In this document: piece after piece, positions 10,801 through 23,950 of the stretch
Layout of the letters: each line of letters begins with the position of its first letter
How positions within the stretch are numbered: the stretch's first letter is position 1
Assembly: GCF_023091745.1 (NCBI RefSeq)
Contig: NW_026291484.1
Span: forward strand, 310,001-374,000
Origin: Budorcas taxicolor
Lineage: Eukaryota; Chordata; Mammalia; Artiodactyla; Bovidae
Direction of reading: 5' to 3'
Length of the DNA: 64,000 nt
Notes under the pieces: generated by a model
What the model was told of the DNA's origin: nothing
The model's input: the letters and a program-made list of their open reading frames with translations, nothing else
Databases searched by the model: none
Program-made: the position numbers and the translations under genes

Positions 10801-13598
10801 CTTCTTGATTTGCACCAAGGGTGTGAAGGAGCCTTTCGAAGTTCCAGAGGTGAGGTGTGATCAGCCTCGAGACGCCTCAGCGGAAATGGGCCTCATCTCG
10901 CCTGGAGGGGAGAACCTCCTGGATTTTCTCGAGTTGCGGCAGGTCTTCTCGAGTTACGACGGGGACCTCAGGGACCCGCTCTGGTGGCCTCAGGAAAGGC
11001 CAGTCCCCATGCGAGTTGCTAGGGGACCTCTCGGGATTCCTCTCCCGTCCATGCCGGGGCCTCAGTCCTTGTGTGGAGTCGGGGCCGGAACCTGAGGATT
11101 CCTCTCCAGTGTTGCCATGGATCTTGGGGTGCTTCTGAGTCTCCCCAGGGGAGTCAGGCCTCGTCTCGAGTGGGGGCATGCACGTGCGCTTTCCTCCCGA
11201 GCTGCAGCAGTAGTGTCACGCTTCCTGTCACGTGGATCAAGGGATCTGTGGCTTTCCCTCGAGGCTGTCCCTCGAGGCTTTCCCACGAGGCTTTCCCACA
11301 GGGCTGTGCCACGTGCCACCTTGGTGTGAGTCGATCCTCGGCGTGAAAGACGAGCCAGTGAGGGGACAAGAGTTTCCTCTGGAATGGACTGAGACATCTG
11401 GGGGACTCTTGGAATGGTGGCACGACCCTGGAGTTCCTCTCGCCATTCCTGTTGAGAGGGCCTCCTCTTGAGATGCGACGGGAACGCCGGGAACTCTTTC
11501 CCGTCGAAGCAGGGAAAGGATCCCTCATCTCGAGCAACGAGGCGGAAACGGGGCTCCTCTGGATGTGGGCGGGACCCTCGTGATTCCTCTCGAGTGGAGA
11601 CGGCTAGGTCGGGGAACTTCTTGATTTTCACCAAGGGTGTGAAGGACCCTTTCGAAGTTCCAGAGGTGAGGTGTGATCAGCCTCGAGACGCCTCAGCGGA
11701 AATGGGCCTCATCTCGCCTTTAGGGCAGAACCTCCTGGATTTTCTCGAGTTGCGGCAGGTCTTCTCGATTTACGACGGGGACCTCAGGGACACGCTCTGG
11801 TGGCCTCAGGAAAGGCCAGTCCCCATGCGAGTTGCTAGGGGACCTCTCGGGATTCCTCTCCCGTCCATGCCGGGGCCTCAGTCCTTGTGTGGAGTCGGGG
11901 CCGAAACCTGAGGATTCCTCTCCAGTGTTGCCATGTATCTTGGGGTGCTTCTGAGTCTCCCAGGGGAGTCAGGCCTCGTCTCGAGTGGGGGCATGCACGT
12001 GCGCTTTCCTCCCGAGCTGCAGCAGTAGTGTCACGCTTCCTGTCACGTGGATGAAGGGATCTGTGGCTTTCCCTCGAGGCTGTCCCTCGAGGCTTTCCCA
12101 CGAGGCTTTCCCACAGGGCTGTGCCACGTGCCACCTTGGTGTGAGTCGATCCTCGGCGTGAAAGACGAGCCAGTGAAGGGAAAAGAGGTTCCTCTGGAAT
12201 GGACTGAGACATCTGGGGGACTCTTGGAATGGTGGCACGACCCTGCAGTTCCTCTCGCCGGTCCTGTTGAGAGGGCCTCCTCTTGAGATGCGACGGGAAC
12301 GCCGGGAACTCTTTCCCGACGAATCAGGGAAAGGATCCCTCATCTCGAGCTACGAGGCGGAAACGGGGCTCCTCTGGATGTGGGCGGGACCCACGTGATT
12401 CCTCTCGAGTGGAGACGGCTAGGTCGGGGAACTTCTTGATTTGCACCAAGGCTGTGAAGGAGCCTTTCGAAGTTCCAGAGGTGAGGTGTGATCAGCCTCG
12501 AGACGCCTCAGCGGAAATGGGCCTCATCTCGCCTGGAGGGGAGAACCTCCTGGATTTTCTCGAGTTGCGGCAGGTCTTCTCGAGTTACGACGGGGACCTC
12601 AGGGACCCGCTCTGGTGGCCTCAGGAAAGGCCAGTCCCCATGCGAGTTGCTAGGGGACCTCTCGGGATTCCTCTCCCGTCCATGCCGGGGCCTCAGTCCT
12701 TGTGTGGAGTCGGGGCCGGAACCTGAGGATTCCTCTCCAGTGTTGCCATGGATCTTGGGGTGCTTCTGAGTCTCCCCAGGGGAGTCAGGCCTCGTCTCGA
12801 GTGGGGGCATGCACGTGCGCTTTCCTCCCGAGCTGCAGCAGTAGTGTCACGCTTCCTGTCACGTGGATCAAGGGATCTGTGTCTTACCCTCGAAGATGTC
12901 CCTCGAGGCTTTCCCACGAGGCTTTCCCACAGGGCTGTGCCACGTGCCACCTTGGTGTGAGTCGATCCTCGGCGTGAAAGACGAGCCGGTGAGGGACAAG
13001 AGTTTCCTCTGGAATGGACTGAGACATCTGGGGGACTCTTGGAATGGTGGCACGACCCTGGAGTTCCTCTCGCCGGTCCTGTTGAGAGGGCCTCCTCTTG
13101 AGATGCGACGGGAACGCCGGGAACTCTTTCCCGTCGAAGCAGAGAAAGGATCCCTCATCTCGAGCTACGAGGCGGAAACGGGGCTCCTCTGGATGTGGGC
13201 GGAACCCTCGTGATTCCTCTCGAGTGGAGACGGCTAGGTCGGGGAACTTCTTGCTTTGCACCAAGGGTGTGAAGGACCCTTTCGAAGTTCCAGAGGTGAG
13301 GTGTGATCAGCCTCGAGACGCCTCAGCGGAAATGGGCCTCATCTCGCCTTTAGGGCAGAACCTCCTGGATTTTCTCGAGTTGCGGCAGGTCTTCTCGAGT
13401 TACGACGGGGACCTCAGGGACACGCTCTGGTGGCCTCAGGAAAGGCCAGTCCCCATGCGAGTTGCTAGGGGACCTCTCGGGATTCCTCTCCCGTCCATGC
13501 CGGGGCCTCAGTCCCTGTGTGGAGTCGGGGCCGAAACCTGAGGATTCCTCTCCAGTGTTGCCATGGATCTTGGGGTGCTTCTGAGTCTCCCCAGGGGA

Positions 13599-13703
13599 GT
13601 CAGGCCTCGTCTCGAGTGGGGGCATGCACGTGCGCTTTCCTCCCGGGGGAGTCAGGCCTCGTCTCGAGTGGGGGCATGCACGTGCGCTTTCCCTCCCGAG
13701 CTG
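13599..13703. repeat. 52-bp internal tandem duplication
   Basis: Two adjacent copies begin with GTCAGGCCTC at 13599 and at 13651, a 52-base step, and end around CTTTCCTCCCG. The second copy has one additional C (13691-13693). No other monomer in the window has this duplication, including its near-identical counterpart at 17244-18059. It lengthens the host monomer (13098-13967) to 870 bp together with two single-base insertions. Confidence 0.95.
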
Positions 13704-16364
13704 CAGCAGTAGTGTCACGCTTCCTGTCACGTGGATGAAGGGATCTGTGGCTTTCCCTCGAGGCTGTCCCTCGAGGCTTTCCCACGAGGCTTTCCCACAG
13801 GGCTGTGCCACGTGCCACCTTGGATGTGAGTCGATCCTCGGCGTGAAAGACGAGCCAGTGAAGGGAAAAGAGGTTCCTCTGGAATGGACTGAGACATCTG
13901 GGGGACTCTTGGAATGGTGGCACGACCCTGCAGTTCCTCTCGCCGGTCCTGTTGAGAGGGCCTCCTCTTGAGATGCGACGGGAACGCCGGGAACTCTTTT
14001 CCCGACGAATCAGGGAAAGGATCCCTCATCTCGAGCTACGAGGCGGGAAACGGGGCTCCTCTGGATGTGGGCGGGACCCACGTGATTCCTCTCGAGTGGA
14101 GACGGCTAGGTCGGGGAACTTCTTGATTTGCACCAAGGGGTGTGAAGGAGCCTTTCGAAGTTCCAGAGGTGAGGTGTGATCAGCCTCGAGACGCCTCAGC
14201 GGAAATGGGCCTCATCTCGCCTGGAGGGGAGAACCTCCTGGATTTTCTCGAGTTGCGGCAGGTCTTCTCGAGTTACGACGGGGACCTCAGGGACCCGCTC
14301 TGGTGGCCTCAGGAAAGGCCAGTCCCCCATGCGAGTTGCTAGGGGACCTCTCGGGATTCCTCTCCCGTCCATGCCGGGGCCTCAGTCCTTGTGTGGAGTC
14401 GGGGCCGGAACCTGAGGATTCCTCTCCAGTGTTGCCATGGATCTTGGGGTGCTTCTGAGTCTCCCCAGGGGAGTCAGGCCTCGTCTCGAGTGGGGGCATG
14501 CACGTGCGCTTTCCTCCCGAGCTGCAGCAGTAAGTGTCACGCTTCCTGTCACGTGGATCAAGGGATCTGTGGCTTTCCCTCGAGGCTGTCCCTCGAGGCT
14601 TTCCCACGAGGCTTTCCCACAGGGCTGTGCCACGTGCCACCTTGGTGTGAGTCGATCCTCGGCGTGAAAGACGAGCCAGTGAGGGGACAAGAGTTTCCTC
14701 TGGAATGGACTGAGACATCTGGGGGACTCTTGGAATGGTGGCACGACCCTGGAGTTCCTCTCGCCATTCCTGTTGAGAGGGCCTCCTCTTGAGATGCGAC
14801 GGGAACGCCGGGAACTCTTTCCCGTCGAAGCAGGGAAAAGGATCCCTCATCTGGAGCAACGAGGCGGAAACGGGGCTCCTCTGGATGTGGGCGGGACCCT
14901 CGTGATTCCTCTCGAGTGGAGACGGCTAGGTCGGGGAACTTCTTGATTTTCACCAAGGGTGTGAAGGACCCTTTCGAAGTTCCAGAGGTGAGGTGTGATC
15001 AGCCTCGAGACGCCTCAGCGGAAATGGGCCTCATCTCGCCTTTAGGGCAGAACCTCCTGGATTTTCTCGAGTTGCGGCAGGTCTTCTCGAGTTACGACGG
15101 GGACCTCAGGGACACGCTCTGGTGGCCTCAGGAAAGGCCAGTCCCCATGCGAGTTGCTAGGGGACCTCTCGGGATTCCTCTCCCGTCCATGCCGGGGGCC
15201 TCAGTCCTTGTGTGGAGTCGGGGCCGGAACCTGAGGAATCCTCTCCAGTGTTGCCATGGATCTTGGGGTGCTTCTGAGTCTCCCCAGGGGAGTCAGGCCT
15301 CGTCTCGAGTGGGGGCATGCACGTGCGCTTTCCTCCCGAGCTGCAGCAGTAGTGTCACGCTTCCTGTCACGTGGATCAAGGGATCTGTGGCTTTCCCTCG
15401 AGGCTGTCCCTCGAGGCTTTCCCACGAGGCTTTCCCACAGGGCTGTGCCACGTGCCACCTTGGTGTGAGTCGATCCTCGGCGTGAAAGACGAGCCGGTGA
15501 AGGGAAAAGAGGTTCCTCTGGAATGGACTGAGACATCTGGGGGACTCTTGGAATGGTGGCACGACCCTGGAGTTCCTCTCGCCGTTCTTGTTGAGAGGGA
15601 CTCCTCTTGAGATGCGACGGGAACGCCGGGAACTCTTTCCCGACGAAGCAGGGAAAGGATCCCTCATCTCGAGCTACGAGGCGGAAACGGGGCTCCTCTG
15701 GATGTGGGCGGGACCCTCGTGATTCCTCTCGAGTGGAGACGGGTATGTCGGGGAACTTCTTGATTTGCACCAAGGGTGTGAAGGACCCTTTCGAAGTTCC
15801 AGAGGTGAGGTGTGATCAGCCTCGAGACGCCTCAGCGGAAATGGGCCTCATCTCGCCTGGAGGGGAGAACCTCCTGGATTTTCTCGAGTTGCGGCAGGTC
15901 TTCTCGTGTTACGACGGGGACCTCAGGGACCCGCTCTGGTGGCCTCAGGAAAGGCCAGTCCCCATGCGAGTTGCTAGGGGACCTCTCGGGATTCCTCTCC
16001 CGTCCATGCCGGGGGCCTCAGTCCTTGTGTGGAGTCGGGGCCGGAACCTGAGGATTCCTCTCTCCAGTGTTGCCATGGATCTTGGGGTGCTTCCGAGTCT
16101 CCCCAGGGGAGTCAGGCCTCGTCTCGAGTGGGGGCATGCACGTGCGCTTTCTCTCCCGAGCTGCAGCAGTAGTGTCACGCTTCCTGTCACGTGGATCAAG
16201 GGATCTGTGGCTTTCCCTCGAGGCTGTCCCTCGAGGCTTTCCCACGAGGCTTTCCCACAGGGCTGTGCCACGTGCCACCTTGGTGTGAGTCGATCCTCGG
16301 CGTGAAAGACGAGCCGGTGAAGGGAAAAGAGGTTCCTCTGGAATGGACTGAGACATCTGGGGGG
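13641..16364. other. Cluster of short insertions, mostly in homopolymers
   Basis: Extra bases relative to sister monomers lie at about 13691, 13824, 13997-14000 (TTTT), 14045-14047, 14137-14140, 14324-14328 (CCCCC), 14532, 14836-14839, 15194-15198, 16011-16015, 16057-16063 (an extra TC), 16149 and 16359-16364. All are gains and most lengthen a homopolymer by one. The near-identical block at 17244-21323 has none of them. Confidence 0.85.
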
Positions 16365-17243
16365 ACTCTTGGAATGGTGGCACGACCCTGGAGTTCCTCT
16401 CGCCGGTCCTGTTGAGAGGGCCTCATCTTGAGATGCGACGGGAACGCCGGGAACTCTTTCCCGACGAATCAGGGAAAGGATCCCTCATCTCGAGCTACGA
16501 GGCGGAAACGGGGCTCCTCTGGATGTGGGCGGGACCCACGTGATTCCTCTCGAGTGGAGACCCCTAGGTCGGGGAACTTCTTGATTTGCACCAAGGGTGT
16601 GAAGGACCCTTTCGAAGTTCCAGAGGTGAGGTGTGATCAGCCTCGAGACGCCTCAGCGGAAATGGGCCTCATCTCGCCTGGAGGGGAGAACCTCCTGGAT
16701 TTTCTCGAGTTGCGGCAGGTCTTCTCGAGTTACGACGGGGACCAGAGGGACCCGCTCTGGTGGCCTCAGGAAAGGCCAGTCCCCATGCGAGTTGCTAGGG
16801 GACCTCTCGGGATTCCTCTCCCGTCCATGCCGGGGCCTCATTCCTTGTCTGGAGTCGGGGCCGGAACCTGAGAATTCCTCTCCAGTGTTGCCATGGATCT
16901 TGGGGTGCTTCTGAGTCTCCCCAGGGGAGTCAGGCCTCGTCTCGAGTGGGGGCATGCACGTGCGCTTTCCTCCCGAGCTGCAGCAGTAGTGTCACGCTTC
17001 CTGTCACGTGGATCAAGGGATCTGTGGCTTTCCCTCGAGGCTGTCCCTCGAGGCTTTCCCACGAGGCTTTCCCACAGGGCTGTGCCACGTGCCACCTTGG
17101 TGTGAGTCGATCCTCGGCGTGAAAGACGAGCCGGTGAGGGGACAAGAGTTTCCTCTGGAATGGACTGAGACATCTGGGGGACTCTTGGAATGGTGGCACG
17201 ACCCTGGAGTTCCTCTCGCCGGTCCTGTTGAGAGGGCCTCCTC

Positions 17244-20200
17244 TTGAGATGCGACGGGAACGCCGGGAACTCTTTCCCGTCGAAGCAGGGAAAGGATCCC
17301 TCATCTCGAGCTACGAGGCGGAAACGGGGCTCCTCTGGATGTGGGCGGGACCCTCGTGATTCCTCTCGAGTGGAGACGGCTAGGTCGGGGAACTTCTTGA
17401 TTTTCACCAAGGGTGTGAAGGACCCTTTCGAAGTTCCAGAGGTGAGGTGTGATCAGCCTCGAGACGCCTCAGCGGAAATGGGCCTCATCTCGCCTTTAGG
17501 GCAGAACCTCCTGGATTTTCTCGAGTTGCGGCAGGTCTTCTCGAGTTACGACGGGGACCTCAGGGACACGCTCTGGTGGCCTCAGGAAAGGCCAGTCCCC
17601 ATGCGAGTTGCTAGGGGACCTCTCGGGATTCCTCTCCCGTCCATGCCGGGGCCTCAGTCCCTGTGTGGAGTCGGGGCCGAAACCTGAGGATTCCTCTCCA
17701 GTGTTGCCATGGATCTTGGGGTGCTTCTGAGTCTCCCCAGGGGAGTCAGGCCTCGTCTCGAGTGGGGGCATGCACGTGCGCTTTCCTCCCGAGCTGCAGC
17801 AGTAGTGTCACGCTTCCTGTCACGTGGATGAAGGGATCTGTGGCTTTCCCTCGAGGCTGTCCCTCGAGGCTTTCCCACGAGGCTTTCCCACAGGGCTGTG
17901 CCACGTGCCACCTTGGTGTGAGTCGATCCTCGGCGTGAAAGACGAGCCAGTGAAGGGAAAAGAGGTTCCTCTGGAATGGACTGAGACATCTGGGGGACTC
18001 TTGGAATGGTGGCACGACCCTGCAGTTCCTCTCGCCGGTCCTGTTGAGAGGGCCTCCTCTTGAGATGCGACGGGAACGCCGGGAACTCTTTCCCGACGAA
18101 TCAGGGAAAGGATCCCTCATCTCGAGCTACGAGGCGGAAACGGGGCTCCTCTGGATGTGGGCGGGACCCACGTGATTCCTCTCGAGTGGAGACGGCTAGG
18201 TCGGGGAACTTCTTGATTTGCACCAAGGGTGTGAAGGAGCCTTTCGAAGTTCCAGAGGTGAGGTGTGATCAGCCTCGAGACGCCTCAGCGGAAATGGGCC
18301 TCATCTCGCCTGGAGGGGAGAACCTCCTGGATTTTCTCGAGTTGCGGCAGGTCTTCTCGAGTTACGACGGGGACCTCAGGGACCCGCTCTGGTGGCCTCA
18401 GGAAAGGCCAGTCCCCATGCGAGTTGCTAGGGGACCTCTCGGGATTCCTCTCCCGTCCATGCCGGGGCCTCAGTCCTTGTGTGGAGTCGGGGCCGGAACC
18501 TGAGGATTCCTCTCCAGTGTTGCCATGGATCTTGGGGTGCTTCTGAGTCTCCCCAGGGGAGTCAGGCCTCGTCTCGAGTGGGGGCATGCACGTGCGCTTT
18601 CCTCCCGAGCTGCAGCAGTAGTGTCACGCTTCCTGTCACGTGGATCAAGGGATCTGTGGCTTTCCCTCGAGGCTGTCCCTCGAGGCTTTCCCACGAGGCT
18701 TTCCCACAGGGCTGTGCCACGTGCCACCTTGGTGTGAGTCGATCCTCGGCGTGAAAGACGAGCCAGTGAGGGGACAAGAGTTTCCTCTGGAATGGACTGA
18801 GACATCTGGGGGACTCTTGGAATGGTGGCACGACCCTGGAGTTCCTCTCGCCATTCCTGTTGAGAGGGCCTCCTCTTGAGATGCGACGGGAACGCCGGGA
18901 ACTCTTTCCCGTCGAAGCAGGGAAAGGATCCCTCATCTCGAGCAACGAGGCGGAAACGGGGCTCCTCTGGATGTGGGCGGGACCCTCGTGATTCCTCTCG
19001 AGTGGAGACGGCTAGGTCGGGGAACTTCTTGATTTTCACCAAGGGTGTGAAGGACCCTTTCGAAGTTCCAGAGGTGAGGTGTGATCAGCCTCGAGACGCC
19101 TCAGCGGAAATGGGCCTCATCTCGCCTTTAGGGCAGAACCTCCTGGATTTTCTCGAGTTGCGGCAGGTCTTCTCGAGTTACGACGGGGACCTCAGGGACA
19201 CGCTCTGGTGGCCTCAGGAAAGGCCAGTCCCCATGCGAGTTGCTAGGGGACCTCTCGGGATTCCTCTCCCGTCCATGCCGGGGCCTCAGTCCTTGTGTGG
19301 AGTCGGGGCCGGAACCTGAGGAATCCTCTCCAGTGTTGCCATGGATCTTGGGGTGCTTCTGAGTCTCCCCAGGGGAGTCAGGCCTCGTCTCGAGTGGGGG
19401 CATGCACGTGCGCTTTCCTCCCGAGCTGCAGCAGTAGTGTCACGCTTCCTGTCACGTGGATCAAGGGATCTGTGGCTTTCCCTCGAGGCTGTCCCTCGAG
19501 GCTTTCCCACGAGGCTTTCCCACAGGGCTGTGCCACGTGCCACCTTGGTGTGAGTCGATCCTCGGCGTGAAAGACGAGCCGGTGAAGGGAAAAGAGGTTC
19601 CTCTGGAATGGACTGAGACATCTGGGGGACTCTTGGAATGGTGGCACGACCCTGGAGTTCCTCTCGCCGTTCTTGTTGAGAGGGACTCCTCTTGAGATGC
19701 GACGGGAACGCCGGGAACTCTTTCCCGACGAAGCAGGGAAAGGATCCCTCATCTCGAGCTACGAGGCGGAAACGGGGCTCCTCTGGATGTGGGCGGGACC
19801 CTCGTGATTCCTCTCGAGTGGAGACGGGTATGTCGGGGAACTTCTTGATTTGCACCAAGGGTGTGAAGGACCCTTTCGAAGTTCCAGAGGTGAGGTGTGA
19901 TCAGCCTCGAGACGCCTCAGCGGAAATGGGCCTCATCTCGCCTGGAGGGGAGAACCTCCTGGATTTTCTCGAGTTGCGGCAGGTCTTCTCGTGTTACGAC
20001 GGGGACCTCAGGGACCCGCTCTGGTGGCCTCAGGAAAGGCCAGTCCCCATGCGAGTTGCTAGGGGACCTCTCGGGATTCCTCTCCCGTCCATGCCGGGGC
20101 CTCAGTCCTTGTGTGGAGTCGGGGCCGGAACCTGAGGATTCCTCTCCAGTGTTGCCATGGATCTTGGGGTGCTTCCGAGTCTCCCCAGGGGAGTCAGGCC

Positions 20201-21323
20201 TCGTCTCGAGTGGGGGCATGCACGTGCGCTTTCCTCCCGAGCTGCAGCAGTAGTGTCACGCTTCCTGTCACGTGGATCAAGGGATCTGTGGCTTTCCCTC
20301 GAGGCTGTCCCTCGAGGCTTTCCCACGAGGCTTTCCCACAGGGCTGTGCCACGTGCCACCTTGGTGTGAGTCGATCCTCGGCGTGAAAGACGAGCCGGTG
20401 AAGGGAAAAGAGGTTCCTCTGGAATGGACTGAGACATCTGGGGGACTCTTGGAATGGTGGCACGACCCTGGAGTTCCTCTCGCCGGTCCTGTTGAGAGGG
20501 CCTCATCTTGAGATGCGACGGGAACGCCGGGAACTCTTTCCCGACGAATCAGGGAAAGGATCCCTCATCTCGAGCTACGAGGCGGAAACGGGGCTCCTCT
20601 GGATGTGGGCGGGACCCACGTGATTCCTCTCGAGTGGAGACCCCTAGGTCGGGGAACTTCTTGATTTGCACCAAGGGTGTGAAGGACCCTTTCGAAGTTC
20701 CAGAGGTGAGGTGTGATCAGCCTCGAGACGCCTCAGCGGAAATGGGCCTCATCTCGCCTGGAGGGGAGAACCTCCTGGATTTTCTCGAGTTGCGGCAGGT
20801 CTTCTCGAGTTACGACGGGGACCAGAGGGACCCGCTCTGGTGGCCTCAGGAAAGGCCAGTCCCCATGCGAGTTGCTAGGGGACCTCTCGGGATTCCTCTC
20901 CCGTCCATGCCGGGGCCTCATTCCTTGTCTGGAGTCGGGGCCGGAACCTGAGAATTCCTCTCCAGTGTTGCCATGGATCTTGGGGTGCTTCTGAGTCTCC
21001 CCAGGGGAGTCAGGCCTCGTCTCGAGTGGGGGCATGCACGTGCGCTTTCCTCCCGAGCTGCAGCAGTAGTGTCACGCTTCCTGTCACGTGGATCAAGGGA
21101 TCTGTGGCTTTCCCTCGAGGCTGTCCCTCGAGGCTTTCCCACGAGGCTTTCCCACAGGGCTGTGCCACGTGCCACCTTGGTGTGAGTCGATCCTCGGCGT
21201 GAAAGACGAGCCGGTGAGGGGACAAGAGTTTCCTCTGGAATGGACTGAGACATCTGGGGGACTCTTGGAATGGTGGCACGACCCTGGAGTTCCTCTCGCC
21301 GGTCCTGTTGAGAGGGCCTCCTC
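17244..21323. repeat. Five-monomer higher-order unit, right copy
   Basis: This is the E-D-C-A-B unit with every monomer exactly 816 bp (5 x 816 = 4080). It matches 13098-17243 variant for variant apart from the indels in that copy and a few substitutions. Type-B monomers are marked by EcoRI sites at 16872-16877 and 20952-20957, exactly 4080 apart. It is the cleanest copy of the unit in the window. Confidence 0.88.
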
Positions 21324-23950
21324 TTGAGATGCGACGGGAACGCCGGGAACTCTTTCCCGTCGAAGCAGGGAAAGGATCCCTCATCTCGAGCTACGAGGCG
21401 GAAACGGGGCTCCTCTGGATGTGGGCGGGACCCTCGTGATTCCTCTCGAGTGGAGACGGCTAGGTCGGGGAACTTCTTGATTTTCACCAAGGGTGTGAAG
21501 GACCCTTTCGAAGTTCCAGAGGTGAGGTGTGATCAGCCTCGAGACGCCTCAGCGGAAATGGGCCTCATCTCGCCTTTAGGGCAGAACCTCCTGGATTTTC
21601 TCGAGTTGCGGCAGGTCTTCTCGAGTTACGACGGGGACCTCAGGGACACGCTTTGGTGGCCTAAAGAAAGGCCAGTCCCCATGCGAGTTGCTAGGGGACC
21701 TCTCGGGATTCCTCTCCCATCCATGCCGGGGCCTCAGTCCTTGTGTGGAGTCGGGGCCGGAACCTGAGGATTCCTCTCCAGTGTTGCCATGGATCTTGGG
21801 GTGCTTCTGAGACTCCCCAGGGGAGTCAGGCCTCGTCTCGAGTGGGGGCATGCACGTGCGCTTTCCTCCCGAGCTGCAGCAGTAGTGTCACGCTTCCTGT
21901 CACGTGGATCAAGGGATCTGTGGCTTTCCCTCGAGGCTGTCCCTCGAGGCTTTCCCACGAGGCTTTCCCACAGGGCTGTGCCACGTGCCACCTTGGTGTG
22001 AGTCGATCCTTGGCGTGAAAAGCGAGCCGGTGAACGGAAAAGAGGTTCCTCTGGAATGGACTGAGACATCTGGGGGACTCTTGGAATGCTGGCTCGACCC
22101 TGGAGTTCCTCTCGCCGTTGCTGTTGAGAGGGCCTCCTCTTGAGATGCGACGGGAACGCCGGGAACTCTTTCCCGACGAAGCAGAGAAAGGATCCCTCAT
22201 CTCGAGCTACGAGGCGGAAACGGGGCTCCTCTGGATGTGGGCGGGACCCTCGTGATTCCTCTCGAGTGGAGACGGGTATGTCGGGGAACTTCTTGATTTG
22301 CACCAAGGGTGTGAAGGACCCTTTCGAAGTTCCAGAGGTGAGGTGTGATCAGCCTCGAGACGCCTCAGCGGAAATGGGCCTCATCTCGCCTGGAGGGGAG
22401 AACCTCCTGGATTTTCTCGAGTTGCGGCAGGTCTTCTCGAGTTACGACGGGGACCACAGGGACCCGCTCTGGTGGCCTCAGGAAAGGCCAGTCCCCATGC
22501 GAGTTGCTAGGGGACCTCTCGGGATTCCTCTCCCGTCCATGCCGGGGCCTCATTCCTTGTCTGGAGTCGGGGCCGGAACCTGAGAATTCCTCTCCAGTGT
22601 TGCCATGGATCTTGGGGTGCTTCTGAGTCTCCCCAGGGGAGTCAGGCCTCGTCTCGAGTGGGGGCATGCACGTGCGCTTTCCTCCCGAGCTGCAGCAGTA
22701 GTGTCACGCTTCCTGTCACGTGGATCAAGGGATCTGTGGCTTTCCCTCGAGGCTGTCCCTCGAGGCTTTCCCACGAGGCTTTCCCACAGGGCTGTGCCAC
22801 GTGCCACCTTGGTGTGAGTCGATCCTCGGCGTGAAAGACGAGCCGGTGAGGGGACAAGAGTTTCCTCTGGAATGGACTGAGACATCTGGGGGACTCTTGG
22901 AATGGTGGCACGACCCTGGAGTTCCTCTCGCCGGTCCTGTTGAGAGGGCCTCCTCTTGAGATGCGACGGGAACGCCGGGAACTCTTTCCCGTCGAAGCAG
23001 GGAAAGGATCCCTCATCTCGAGCTACGAGGCGGAAACGGGGCTCCTCTGGATGTGGGCGGGACCCTCGTGATTCCTCTCGAGTGGAGACGGCTAGGTCGG
23101 GGAACTTCTTGATTTTCACCAAGGGTGTGAAGGACCCTTTCGAAGTTCCAGAGGTGAGGTGTGATCAGCCTCGAGACGCCTCAGCGGAAATGGGCCTCAT
23201 CTCGCCTTTAGGGCAGAACCTCCTGGATTTTCTCGAGTTGCGGCAGGTCTTCTCGAGTTACGACGGGGACCTCAGGGACACGCTTTGGTGGCCTAAAGAA
23301 AGGCCAGTCCCCATGCGAGTTGCTAGGGGACCTCTCGGGATTCCTCTCCCATCCATGCCGGGGCCTCAGTCCTTGTGTGGAGTCGGGGCCGGAACCTGAG
23401 GATTCCTCTCCAGTGTTGCCATGGATCTTGGGGTGCTTCTGAGACTCCCCAGGGGAGTCAGGCCTCGTCTCGAGTGGGGGCATGCACGTGCGCTTTCCTC
23501 CCGAGCTGCAGCAGTAGTGTCACGCTTCCTGTCACGTGGATCAAGGGATCTGTGGCTTTCCCTCGAGGCTGTCCCTCGAGGCTTTCCCACGAGGCTTTCC
23601 CACAGGGCTGTGCCACGTGCCACCTTGGTGTGAGTCGATCCTTGGCGTGAAAAGCGAGCCGGTGAAGGGAAAAGAGGTTCCTCTGGAATGGACTGAGACA
23701 TCTGGGGGACTCTTGGAATGCTGGCTCGACCCTGGAGTTCCTCTCGCCGTTGCTGTTGAGAGGGCCTCCTCTTGAGATGCGACGGGAACGCCGGGAACTC
23801 TTTCCCGACGAAGCAGAGAAAGGATCCCTCATCTCGAGCTACGAGGCGGAAACGGGGCTCCTCTGGATGTGGGCGGGACCCTCGTGATTCCTCTCGAGTG
23901 GAGACGGGTATGTCGGGGAACTTCTTGATTTGCACCAAGGGTGTGAAGGA
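20918..23950. repeat. Dimer duplication (offset 1632)
   Basis: About 1.4 kb from 20918 recurs from 22550, offset 1632 (two monomers). Shared rare variants include GAGAATTCC (EcoRI at 20952-20957 and 22584-22589), TGGTGGCCTAAAG (near 21655 and 23287), GCTTCTGAGACTCC, AAAAGCGAGCC and GAATGCTGGCTCG. The two copies differ by at least two substitutions, for example GTGAACGG near 22030 versus GTGAAGGG in the right copy. Confidence 0.85.

Larger units (their letters stand above)
13098..17243. repeat. Five-monomer higher-order unit, left copy
   Basis: Five successive monomers carry a recognisable type order that I call E-D-C-A-B. E has CCTTTAGGGCAG and a GGATGAAGGG variant. D has GAGGGGACAAGAG and CGCCATTCC. 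C has CCTTTAGGGCAG, GAGGAATCC and GTTCTTGTTG. A has CTCGTGTTACG and GCTTCCGAG. B has GGAGACCCCTAGG, GGACCAGAGG and an EcoRI site at 16872-16877. The same order follows in 17244-21323. This left copy is 66 bp longer, because it contains a 52-bp duplication and a series of one- or two-base insertions that the right copy lacks. Confidence 0.85.
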
